This document shows positions 1-5,764 of a stretch of 6,436 nt of DNA, piece by piece (positions within the stretch are counted from its first letter, which is position 1; every line of letters starts with the position of its first letter). The stretch lies in the NCBI GenBank assembly GCA_022360075.1, contig JAKSDN010000905.1:1-6436 (forward strand). The letters run 5' to 3'. Origin of the DNA: Kiloniellales bacterium (GTDB lineage Bacteria; Pseudomonadota; Alphaproteobacteria; Kiloniellales; JAKSDN01). The notes under the pieces are model-generated. The model had not been told where the DNA came from, ran no database searches, and worked only from the letters and a program-made list of their open reading frames with translations. A program made the position numbers and the translations under genes.

Positions 1-93
1 CACCCGGCCACGCGGTCCGTCTCGCCAACACAAACCGTCGCCTGCCATCTTGTCGAGGCTGCCGGCCGTGCCGCCAGGCGGAGCCCGGAATGA
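1..93 (+). CDS. C-terminal end of an unidentified upstream gene (partial)
   Basis: Reading from base 1, the first frame is open for 30 codons and stops at TGA (91-93). That TGA overlaps the ATG of the following oxidoreductase in an ATGA arrangement, the usual sign of translational coupling in an operon. The visible tail is Ala/Arg-rich and ends in GRAARRSPE. Third positions are mostly G/C, as in the genes nearby. The other two forward frames are also open over this short stretch, so frame choice rests mainly on the 4-nt overlap. The tail is too short and featureless to assign a family. It is probably co-transcribed with the downstream oxidoreductase. Confidence 0.5.
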   Translation, partial: HPATRSVSPTQTVACHLVEAAGRAARRSPE

Positions 94-1088
94 CCATCCC
101 GCTGGCCATCCTGGGCCTCGGCACCTGGGGCCAAAGGCTCGTCGCCACCGTCAACGCTGGGCCACGTCCGTCAGGGTTGATCCGCTTTACCCATGCCGGC
201 CTCCGTGAACCGGCCAAGTACGCAACTATTTTGCGCGAGCATGGACTGGCGCACTGCGCCTTCGAGGACTTGCTCGGAGGTGACGACGTGGAGGCCGTCG
301 TCATCGCCACCCCTCACAGCCAGCATTTTGCCCAGTGCAAGCAGGCGCTCTTGGCGGGAAAGCACGTCTTCTGCGAGAAGCCCCTGACGATGACATCAGG
401 ACAAACCAGCGAGCTTTACGAGCTCGCGGACCGTCTGGGCCTTGTGCTCGCCGTCGGGTTTAATCGCCGCTTCCTGCCCACCATCGCCCATCTCAAGAGG
501 ATGATAGATGAAGGTGAGCTCGGCACTGTGATCAACGTCGAAGGCAACTTCTCAGGGGCCTTCGGTCTGAGCTACAGCAGCGACGCTTGGCGTGCGAGCG
601 ACGCAGACGCGCCTGCGGGCGGTCTCACTGCCATGGGCATCCACGTGATCGACATCTTCATCCACCTGCTCGGCCCGATAGAATCGGTGCAAGCGCAAGC
701 GTTCCGCCGCGTCGAAGGCGTCCCGATCGACGACACGGTCAACCTCGTGGTTCGTTTCGCCTCCGGCCTGCCCGGCTACCTGACCACCATGATGGCGACC
801 CCCTGGATCTGGCGGCTGCAGATCTTCGGGACCGAGGCCTGGGTGCAGATGCGGTCCGATAGAACTCTCGAAGTTCAGCGAGTCGTCAACGCCGAGGAGC
901 GCTACCTCGATCGAGAGCCCGAGGTGATATCGTTTCCGCCTTGCGACACGGAACGAGAGGAGCTCGAAGCTTTCGGGCGCGCGCTGCGTGGCGAAGAGCG
1001 CTTTCCAGTCGAGGCACATCAAGTGATCAATGGCGCTTTCGTGATGGACTCGGCGATCGGTGCAATACGCCAAAACAGATCAAACTAA
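90..1088 (+). CDS. Gfo/Idh/MocA family NAD(P)-dependent oxidoreductase
   Basis: This 332-residue protein has the usual length and two-domain plan of the glucose-fructose oxidoreductase/inositol dehydrogenase/MocA family. These cytosolic enzymes oxidise or reduce hydroxyl/keto groups on sugars, cyclitols and related compounds with NAD(P). The N-terminal Rossmann domain opens with the dinucleotide-binding GLGTWG (9-14). A VVIATPHSQH segment (70-79) and the hallmark EKP (96-98, in CEKPLT) follow. The C-terminal alpha/beta domain carries GGLTAMGIHVID (177-188), whose His185 and Asp188 sit where the family's catalytic His motif is expected. The ATG at 90 is chosen because the Rossmann fold starts right after it and a purine-rich GGCGGAG lies about 6 nt upstream, although the frame stays open to the window edge. 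It overlaps the upstream gene by 4 nt. The substrate is not predictable. It converges on the - strand catabolic operon and need not share its function. Confidence 0.9.
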   Translation: MTIPLAILGLGTWGQRLVATVNAGPRPSGLIRFTHAGLREPAKYATILREHGLAHCAFEDLLGGDDVEAVVIATPHSQHFAQCKQALLAGKHVFCEKPLTMTSGQTSELYELADRLGLVLAVGFNRRFLPTIAHLKRMIDEGELGTVINVEGNFSGAFGLSYSSDAWRASDADAPAGGLTAMGIHVIDIFIHLLGPIESVQAQAFRRVEGVPIDDTVNLVVRFASGLPGYLTTMMATPWIWRLQIFGTEAWVQMRSDRTLEVQRVVNAEERYLDREPEVISFPPCDTEREELEAFGRALRGEERFPVEAHQVINGAFVMDSAIGAIRQNRSN

Positions 1089-1207
1089 CGTTCAGGCCAG
1101 GGTCAACCGCGATAACCGGCCCAGGGTTCCCTGATACCTTGGGATTTGAACCTGCGGACTTGGTCACTCGGCCCGTCTTTTATTGAAGTGGATTATCCTG
1201 GCTGAAA

Positions 1208-1231
1208 TTGGTTGCAGGGGCACGCAACCGA
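1208..1231. other. inverted repeat / hairpin in intergenic region
   Basis: GGTTGC (1210-1215) and GCAACC (1224-1229) are perfect inverted repeats around an 8-nt loop. One T-G wobble and one T-A pair extend the stem to 8 bp. No T-tract follows on either strand, so it is not a canonical intrinsic terminator. It may contribute to transcript-end stability or be chance. Confidence 0.3.
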
Positions 1232-1288
1232 CGATATCAGCAGGGCCTCCTCCAAGCGGCGGCATGATGAGGCAACTAGGTCAAACTG

Positions 1289-1459
1289 ATGTTCAAGTTC
1301 GAGCCTGGAGCGCCTATCTGCTTCCGGCGGAACAAGGGCGTCGATGGCCCGCCGTCAGCGATACAAACTGTCGGCCTCGCCAGGCCGATTTCCGGGATTG
1401 CAAACGAAAGACTGCAGATAATGAGAATCGAAAGCGTCGAGAAGCCTCAGGGCAACTGA
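1289..1459 (+). CDS. doubtful small hypothetical ORF (56 aa)
   Basis: An ATG at 1289 opens 56 codons ending at TGA 1457-1459, so the ORF overlaps the 3' end of the converging hydratase gene by 13 bp. A weak Shine-Dalgarno-like TAGGT lies about 8 nt upstream. Roughly 70 percent of third positions are G/C, compatible with coding but somewhat below the neighbouring genes. The product begins MFKFEPGAPICFRRNKG and resembles no family I can name, with no membrane segment or clear motif. A 7-bp hairpin lies within it. It may be a real small protein, a remnant of a lost gene, or a chance ORF in high-GC DNA, and I lean toward the last. Confidence 0.15.
   Translation: MFKFEPGAPICFRRNKGVDGPPSAIQTVGLARPISGIANERLQIMRIESVEKPQGN
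1371..1388. terminator. candidate bidirectional terminator hairpin
   Basis: TCGGCCT (1371-1377) and AGGCCGA (1382-1388) form a perfect 7-bp GC-rich stem with a 4-nt CGCC loop. On the + strand only TTT follows, and on the - strand there is no real T-run, so it is a weak intrinsic terminator at best. Its position, about 58 bp past the stop of the - strand operon and between converging genes, fits a shared stop. Confidence 0.3.
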
Positions 1460-2307
1460 GTTTGCCAATGCGCGGTCGCTCTCATGCTCACAGAACCATC
1501 TGGTCTCACGGTCCATAGATTGAGCTTGTCTTCGTCTTGCACTGCGTTCAGGGCAAATTCATCAGATGCGAAAAGGGGTGATTGGCTGCGGAATCTGAAG
1601 GACGTTGGCGCGTTACCCCACAAGTCCGCGGCATACTGACAAAGCAATGTCGCCTGAAGCGGCCCATGTACGACGAGGTCGGGATAGCCTTCGTCTTGTC
1701 TGGAGTATGACTCATCGTAGTGAATACGATGCGCGTTAAACGTCAGGGCCGAGTACCGGAATAGAAATGGAGCGCTCACACTGATAGCGCGCTGTTTGGG
1801 GCCAGCCGGTACGGGGTCAGTGTCCTGAGAAGGACCCGCGGCAGTACTGCCAGTCGGCGCGGCCCGGTGAACGATGTCCTGTGTCTCGGTCAAGGCCGCT
1901 CGTCCACCGCTTTCAATATGATGCACTACAGAGACGAAGCACAAAGTCCCACTGCGTCCTTCCTTGATTGTCACATCCTCGATTACCGAACGCCGTGACA
2001 CGAGGTCACCGATACGAATGGGGTTGTGAAACTCGATCGAACCGCCTGCCCACATCCGTCGCGGTAGGGGTACCGGTGGCAAAAAAGCTCCACGCTCGGG
2101 ATGGCCGTCAAGACCAAGTTCCGCCGTCGGAACCGCTGGCTGGCTGAGGCAGAAATGAACCAAGATTGGCGCTTCGGCCCCTGCATCGAGAGAGGAAGTT
2201 CGGTCGAATGTTGCGTTGAAACGTGAGACCAATCCTGGCGTGACGACTTCACTTGTCGTTTCCTCGCGACCAATCCAGCCCCTTAGACGGTTGATATCCA
2301 CTTGCAT
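1447..2307 (-). CDS. HTD2/mesaconyl-C4-CoA hydratase-like double-hotdog (MaoC-type) hydratase
   Basis: This 286-residue protein resembles the FAS1-like/HTD2 dehydratases (COG3777 type), which include mesaconyl-C4-CoA hydratase. These enzymes reversibly add water to a 2-enoyl thioester. The N-terminal hotdog half shows GWIGREE (10-16), the family-typical proline-rich PPVPLPRRMWAGG (77-89) and KEGRSG (115-120). A Gly/Pro-rich linker (about 150-172) leads to the C-terminal hotdog with FRYSALTFNAHRIHYD (183-198) and VVHGPLQA (212-219). His196 and Asp198 are likely active-site residues. The Asp of the canonical hydratase-2 motif (SGDxNPxH) is replaced, which I believe is normal for this subgroup. 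An in-frame GTG at 2319 would add 4 residues, but AGGTGA lies 8 nt before the ATG at 2307 and includes that GTG, so the ATG is preferred. It is the last gene of the - strand unit, 60 bp after the acyl-CoA dehydrogenase. The exact substrate is uncertain. Confidence 0.82.
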   Translation of the reverse strand: MQVDINRLRGWIGREETTSEVVTPGLVSRFNATFDRTSSLDAGAEAPILVHFCLSQPAVPTAELGLDGHPERGAFLPPVPLPRRMWAGGSIEFHNPIRIGDLVSRRSVIEDVTIKEGRSGTLCFVSVVHHIESGGRAALTETQDIVHRAAPTGSTAAGPSQDTDPVPAGPKQRAISVSAPFLFRYSALTFNAHRIHYDESYSRQDEGYPDLVVHGPLQATLLCQYAADLWGNAPTSFRFRSQSPLFASDEFALNAVQDEDKLNLWTVRPDGSVSMRATAHWQTQLP

Positions 2308-2315
2308 GGCGCTGT

Positions 2316-2321
2316 TCACCT
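2316..2321 (-). promoter_or_regulatory. Shine-Dalgarno AGGTGA that decides the hydratase start
   Basis: On the - strand AGGTGA lies 8 nt before the ATG at 2307. The alternative in-frame GTG start (2319) is inside this element and has no good site of its own, so the ribosome binding site favours the shorter product. Confidence 0.6.
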
Positions 2322-2367
2322 ATTGGGCAATCAGGTTCGGAACAGCATCGTGGAGCGGGAGCGTCAT
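2320..2367 (-). other. 15-residue ORF filling the dehydrogenase-hydratase gap
   Basis: Directly after the acyl-CoA dehydrogenase TGA (2370-2368) comes an ATG (2367-2365) that opens 15 codons, MTLPLHDAVPNLIAQ. Its TAG (2322-2320) abuts the hydratase's upstream in-frame GTG. A GAGG lies about 9 nt before the ATG, inside the dehydrogenase's end. The MTLPL opening recalls the N-termini of CaiB/BaiF CoA transferases, which often neighbour such genes, so this could be the scar of an internally deleted gene. It could equally be a coupling leader or chance. The similarity is five residues and proves nothing. Confidence 0.2.
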
Positions 2368-3531
2368 TCAGAACGACCTCGGCATGTCGAGTACGTGCTC
2401 GGAGATGTAGGAGAGGATGAGGTTGGTCGAGATCGGCGCGACCTGATAGAGGCGGGTTTCACGGAATTTGCGTTCTACATCGTACTCGCTTGCGAAGCCG
2501 AAACCGCCATGGAACTGAAGGCAAGCATTGGCTGCTTCCCAAGACGCCTTGGCCGCAAGGTACTTCGCCATGTTGGCCTGGGCGGCACAATCTTCGCCGG
2601 CATCAAAGCGGCGACAAGCCTCGTATCGCATCAGGTTTGCAGCCTCGACCTCAATGAAGGCCTCCGAGATCGGGAACTGAACGCCCTGGTTCTGACCGAT
2701 GGGACGGTCAAAGACCCGTCGCTCCGAAACGTATTCGGTCACGCGGTCGATGAACCAGTAGCCATCTCCGATGCATTCGGCCGCTATCAGCGCCCGCTCC
2801 GCATTTAGTCCGGTGAGTATATATTTGAAGCCCTTGCCTTCTTCACCGATCAGGTTCTCCTCGGGGATTTCGAGATTGTCGAAGAAGAGCTCGTTGGTCT
2901 CGTGATTGACCATATTCTGGATCGGCCGAACGGTCAGACCGCTCTTCATAGCTTCGTCGATATTGACGACGAAAATGGACAACCCTTCGGACTTTCTTTT
3001 CACCTCCGACAGAGAGGTTGTCCGGGCCAGCAGGATCATCAGATCAGAGTGCTTGACGCGGCTGATCCAGACCTTCTGGCCATTTATGACGTATCGATCG
3101 CCCTTTTTCTCGGCCCTGGTTCTGATCTTCGTGGTGTCGGAGCCGGTCGTCGGCTCGGTCACAGCCATGGACTGCAAACGCAATTCACCTGCAGCAATCT
3201 TCGGAAGATATCTTTGGCGCTGCTCCTCGGAGCCGTGTCGAACCAGTGTGTTCATATTGTACATCTGACCATGGCAGGCTCCGGAGTTGCCGCCCGAGCG
3301 ATTGATTTCCTCCATGATCACCGAAGCTTCCGTCAACCCTAAGCCCGAGCCGCCATATTGCTCGGGAACCAGCGCTGCCATCCAGCCTTCGCGAGTAAGT
3401 GCTTCTACAAAGTCTTCGGGATATGCCCGCTCATCATCGATCTTGCGATGGTATTCGTCCGGAAACTCAGCACACAGCGCTCGCACACCTTCGCGGATCT
3501 CCTGATAGGATTCATTAGTGGTCTGAATCAC
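2368..3531 (-). CDS. acyl-CoA dehydrogenase (FAD-dependent)
   Basis: This full-length 387-residue acyl-CoA dehydrogenase introduces a trans-2 double bond into an acyl-CoA and passes electrons from FAD to electron-transfer flavoprotein. The N-terminal helical domain contains LVPEQYGGSGLGLTEA (54-69). The beta domain carries the flavin-contact stretch SMAVTEPTTGSDTTKI (121-136) and INGQKVWIS (149-157). The C-terminal domain has RRVFDRPIGQNQGVQF (271-286) and QFHGGFGFASEYDVER (339-354). At the usual short/medium-chain base position the sequence is LYQVAPIS, so Gln363 replaces Glu. Glu245 in LNAERALIA aligns with the base of isovaleryl- and long-chain enzymes and is the likely catalytic residue. 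The start is GTG at 3531, preceded 8 nt upstream by GAGGGGGAG, and the reading begins at the normal N-terminus of the family. It follows a decayed paralogue and precedes the hydratase, whose substrate it may supply. The chain-length or branch preference is unknown. Confidence 0.92.
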   Translation of the reverse strand: MIQTTNESYQEIREGVRALCAEFPDEYHRKIDDERAYPEDFVEALTREGWMAALVPEQYGGSGLGLTEASVIMEEINRSGGNSGACHGQMYNMNTLVRHGSEEQRQRYLPKIAAGELRLQSMAVTEPTTGSDTTKIRTRAEKKGDRYVINGQKVWISRVKHSDLMILLARTTSLSEVKRKSEGLSIFVVNIDEAMKSGLTVRPIQNMVNHETNELFFDNLEIPEENLIGEEGKGFKYILTGLNAERALIAAECIGDGYWFIDRVTEYVSERRVFDRPIGQNQGVQFPISEAFIEVEAANLMRYEACRRFDAGEDCAAQANMAKYLAAKASWEAANACLQFHGGFGFASEYDVERKFRETRLYQVAPISTNLILSYISEHVLDMPRSF

Positions 3532-3539
3532 GATCTGCG

Positions 3540-3548
3540 CTCCCCCTC
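3540..3548 (-). promoter_or_regulatory. strong Shine-Dalgarno supporting a GTG start
   Basis: GAGGGGGAG on the - strand ends 8 nt before the GTG at 3531. It supports that non-ATG start of the acyl-CoA dehydrogenase and independent initiation just after the decayed upstream copy, which stops at 3566. Confidence 0.6.
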
Positions 3549-3565
3549 GATAGTCGGCGAACAGT

Positions 3566-3910
3566 TCAGGCCGAAATGCTCAATCCGGTGGTGAGGTAGT
3601 CGTCACCGTTGGCGGCAATCGCAGGCATCTTAAGGTTCGTGGTATCTGTCCCAGTCATCGGTTCGGTCACGTCGAAGCTCCGCTGGCGAATCGCACCCGG
3701 GGCGATACCGGGGAGATGCTTCTGCATCTGTTCATCAGGTTTGAGGGATGCGAGGCATCTAGATCCAGCCAAGGAGCCGACGACAGAGATTGGATAGACG
3801 TTCTCGCTTTCCAGGTCGCACCAGTAGCTCTCCGGAAACCAGGCGCAGCGCGCCGCAATGGACGTCCATATCTCACCAACTATGTTCGCGTTCTTCTTTA
3901 GGTCGTTCAT
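3566..3910 (-). pseudogene. decayed acyl-CoA dehydrogenase fragment (internal deletion, 3' truncation)
   Basis: From ATG 3910 to TGA 3566 the frame encodes 114 residues that are clearly pieces of an acyl-CoA dehydrogenase. CAWFPESYWCDLESENVYP (22-40) matches the N-terminal CAEFPDEYHRKIDDERAYP of the intact copy downstream. EQMQKHLPGIAPGAIRQ (60-76) and SFDVTEPMTGTDTTNLK (78-94) match its EEQRQRYLPKIAAGELRLQ and flavin-contact stretches. Between these blocks about 45 residues are missing relative to the intact protein. The frame breaks off just after YLTTG, where the family reads YVINGQKVWIS, losing about 230 C-terminal residues including the catalytic domain, so the product cannot be an active dehydrogenase. 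Residue differences show an old paralogue rather than a recent duplicate. The start overlaps the livM end by 38 bp on the same strand. The short frame may still be translated. Confidence 0.8.
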
Positions 3911-4877
3911 GCTCCTGTCCTGCGGGGCTGTTCGAAGAAGGGGACTGGGCTGGGAGCCGGGCGACGATCTCGCCGACAATCCCGCGTGGAAAGGCGAGAA
4001 CGCAGATGACAAATACGATACCCAGCACGAAAGGCACGGGGACCGGGGAGGAAACGAAGACCAATTGGAAACCGATCAGGAGGGCGGCGCCGACAAGAGG
4101 CCCTGCGAAGACGCCGATGCCTCCAAGGAGAACGATCAACACAACCTCGCCCGAAATAAAGAAGCTTATGTCCGTCAGGGAAGCGAGCTGTAGGACCAGC
4201 GCCTTCATACCTCCCGCGAGCCCGGCGAACCCGGCCGATATCACAAACGCCGCAAGACGATAGCGGCGCGTCGCATAGCCTAGTGAAATCGCACGATCCT
4301 CGTTCTGTCGGATCGCCCTTAGAAGGCTTCCGAACGGCGAACAGCCAATCCGATGGATCGCCCAGAGGCTCAAGAGGGAGATCGCGGAGACGAAGAGATA
4401 GATCGCACCGTTCGATTCGAGAGAGAAACGACCCAACACGGCCCCACGAGGGATACCCTGTAGGCCGTCGTCGCCGCCGGTTGCGGGCGACTGGAACGCG
4501 ATGAAGTAGACGAGTTGTGCCAACGCGAGGGTGATCATCGCGAAATAGATCCCTTGCCGGCGGATCGCGATGGCGCCCATAAGGAGCCCTAGAACGAGGG
4601 TGGCGCCGGTTGCCGCGAGCAGGGCCAGCTCCGGGGTCGTCGACCCCGTCTTCATCAGGATGCCAGCGAGATAGGCCCCGCTTCCGAAAAACGCGGCATG
4701 GCCAAGTGACAGAACCCCGGCATGGCCGATCAGGAGGTTGAACGCGGCGGCGAAAACCATGAAACACAGGATCTGCAAAACGTGGATCGGGTAGACTACG
4801 AAATACGCAAGCCCGAGTGAGACGGCGCCAATGATCAGCCATGCCAAGGGTGTGACAGTAATCCTCTGCATGGTCAT
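3873..4877 (-). CDS. livM: branched-chain amino acid-type ABC transporter permease LivM
   Basis: This 334-residue inner-membrane permease is of the LivM family, one of the two membrane subunits of a HAAT-type importer. Hydrophobic segments run through most of the protein. Family signatures are GHAGVLSLGHAAFFGSGAY (51-69), TGGDDGLQGIP (133-143), LLRAIRQNEDRAISLGY (185-201, the cytoplasmic loop that contacts the ATPases), GFAGLAGGMKAL (216-227) and FPRGIVG (296-302). The ATG at 4877 overlaps the livH TGA by 4 nt, indicating coupling; a second ATG two codons later is possible. After residue 304 there is a hydrophilic tail of about 30 residues, rich in Ser, Pro, Glu and Arg, whose last part shares DNA with the start of the decayed acyl-CoA dehydrogenase. 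The imported substrate may be an amino acid or another small carboxylate; the permease alone does not tell. Confidence 0.93.
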   Translation of the reverse strand: MTMQRITVTPLAWLIIGAVSLGLAYFVVYPIHVLQILCFMVFAAAFNLLIGHAGVLSLGHAAFFGSGAYLAGILMKTGSTTPELALLAATGATLVLGLLMGAIAIRRQGIYFAMITLALAQLVYFIAFQSPATGGDDGLQGIPRGAVLGRFSLESNGAIYLFVSAISLLSLWAIHRIGCSPFGSLLRAIRQNEDRAISLGYATRRYRLAAFVISAGFAGLAGGMKALVLQLASLTDISFFISGEVVLIVLLGGIGVFAGPLVGAALLIGFQLVFVSSPVPVPFVLGIVFVICVLAFPRGIVGEIVARLPAQSPSSNSPAGQEHERPKEEREHSW

Positions 4878-5758
4878 GCCCGCCCAATCGGCTTCTCAGG
4901 ACGCGTTAGCAGGACCACCGCCATGATGAGAAAAACGGCCATGCGCGTCCCCTCCGGATAAACGAGGCGCATGAGGCCTTCGATCAAACCGAGGCTAAAG
5001 CCAGCGATCACGGCCCCCCGAATCGACCCCATTCCTCCAATGACAACCACAGCGAATACAGTGATCAGCAGCGATTGCCCCATCAGCGGTCCAACTTGAT
5101 AGATTGGAGCGGCCAGCACGCCCGCCAAAGCGGCGATTCCGGCACCCACGGCGAAGGCCGTCGTGCGAAGGGCCGGGACGTTTATCCCGAGCGCTTGAGC
5201 CATCGCCGGATCTTCGGTGGCGGCTCGCAATCTCGCGCCGACCGAACTGCGTTCGATCATGTGCCAAACGACCAGGCAGACGACGATCGAGGCCGCCATG
5301 ACCCAAAGTCGGTAGAGCGGCAAGATCATGAAGCCCAGGTTGACGACGCCGCGAAGCGCTTCCGGCGTGCCGTAAGGCATCCCGGCTGACCCGTAGCGCC
5401 AGACGACGCCATACTCGATCATCATGGCAACCCCGAGGGTCAGAAGGAGTCCGTAAAGCGGGTCACGGCCGTACAAAGGCAGGATAACCGTTCGCTCAAT
5501 GGCAGCCCCGACAGCCGCGACGAGTAACGGTGATAGGATCAGCGCCCACCAGTACGCCAGACCGATCTCCGTCAAGAGCAGCCAGGCTACCAATGCGCCC
5601 AACATGTAGAGGGCACCCTGGGCGAAATTGATGACGTGCAGGAGTCCGAAGATCACCGCAAGGCCGAGCGCCAGTAGGGCATAGAACGCGCCGTTAATGA
5701 GGCCGATCATGAGCTGGCCGAAGATAGCCGTAACCGGTAATCCGAGAAGATCCACCAT
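4874..5758 (-). CDS. livH: branched-chain amino acid-type ABC transporter permease LivH
   Basis: This 294-residue inner-membrane permease, of usual LivH length, should pair with LivM to form the translocation path. It is strongly hydrophobic, with segments near 10-60, 70-95, 100-120, 150-168, 200-220, 230-260 and 274-285. Typical LivH stretches are GLINGAFYALLALGLAVIFG (19-38), HVINFAQGALYMLGA (41-55), RAATEDPAMAQALGIN (178-193, the ATPase-coupling loop) and VVIGGMGSIRGAVIAG (238-253). The ATG at 5758 lies 6 nt after the livF stop, with GGGGGTG about 9 nt upstream inside the end of livF. The 3' end overlaps livM by 4 nt. The livF-livH-livM order and tight spacing make one operon. Confidence 0.94.
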   Translation of the reverse strand: MVDLLGLPVTAIFGQLMIGLINGAFYALLALGLAVIFGLLHVINFAQGALYMLGALVAWLLLTEIGLAYWWALILSPLLVAAVGAAIERTVILPLYGRDPLYGLLLTLGVAMMIEYGVVWRYGSAGMPYGTPEALRGVVNLGFMILPLYRLWVMAASIVVCLVVWHMIERSSVGARLRAATEDPAMAQALGINVPALRTTAFAVGAGIAALAGVLAAPIYQVGPLMGQSLLITVFAVVVIGGMGSIRGAVIAGFSLGLIEGLMRLVYPEGTRMAVFLIMAVVLLTRPEKPIGRA

Positions 5759-5764
5759 GGGCGG

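Larger units (their letters stand above)
1089..1446. other. convergent intergenic region, no convincing gene
   Basis: About 360 bp separate the + strand oxidoreductase stop from the - strand hydratase stop. I find no recognisable protein family in any frame. What can be seen is two inverted repeats able to form hairpins (1208-1231 and 1371-1388) and a 56-codon + strand ORF (1289-1459) of doubtful reality. Longer frames crossing the region run into the neighbouring genes in antisense and look like by-products of high GC content. A tRNA-like GGTTCAAATCC string on the - strand has no matching stem. The region most likely holds the transcription stops for the two converging units. Confidence 0.6.

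Noticed and set aside
552..1073. A 173-codon open frame antisense to the oxidoreductase.
   Set aside because: The opposite strand encodes a full, motif-bearing oxidoreductase. The antisense product has no recognisable family and is rich in Arg/His, typical of shadow frames in GC-rich DNA.
1131..1142. Near-palindrome CAGGGTTCCCTG considered as a terminator or operator around the end of the oxidoreductase region.
   Set aside because: The stem is only 4-5 bp with a 2-4 nt loop and no T-run, so chance is the better explanation.
1142..1152. GGTTCAAATCC on the - strand, like a tRNA T-loop, suggesting a tRNA or a tRNA-derived attachment site.
   Set aside because: The flanking bases give only two base pairs of the T-stem, and no anticodon arm, D-arm or acceptor stem can be built around it.
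1183..1518. A 111-codon + strand frame starting in the intergenic gap.
   Set aside because: It runs about 70 bp into the hydratase gene in antisense, shows no family resemblance, and has no good ribosome site. Its RQLGQTDVQV stretch only faintly recalls aldo/keto reductase N-termini.
2302..2808. A 168-codon + strand frame opposite the acyl-CoA dehydrogenase 3' end.
   Set aside because: It is antisense to a well-supported gene and has no recognisable domain.
3907..4887. A 326-codon open frame on the same strand as livM but in another frame.
   Set aside because: It is Arg/Pro/Cys-rich with no membrane segments or motifs, while the livM frame is a complete family member with all its signatures.
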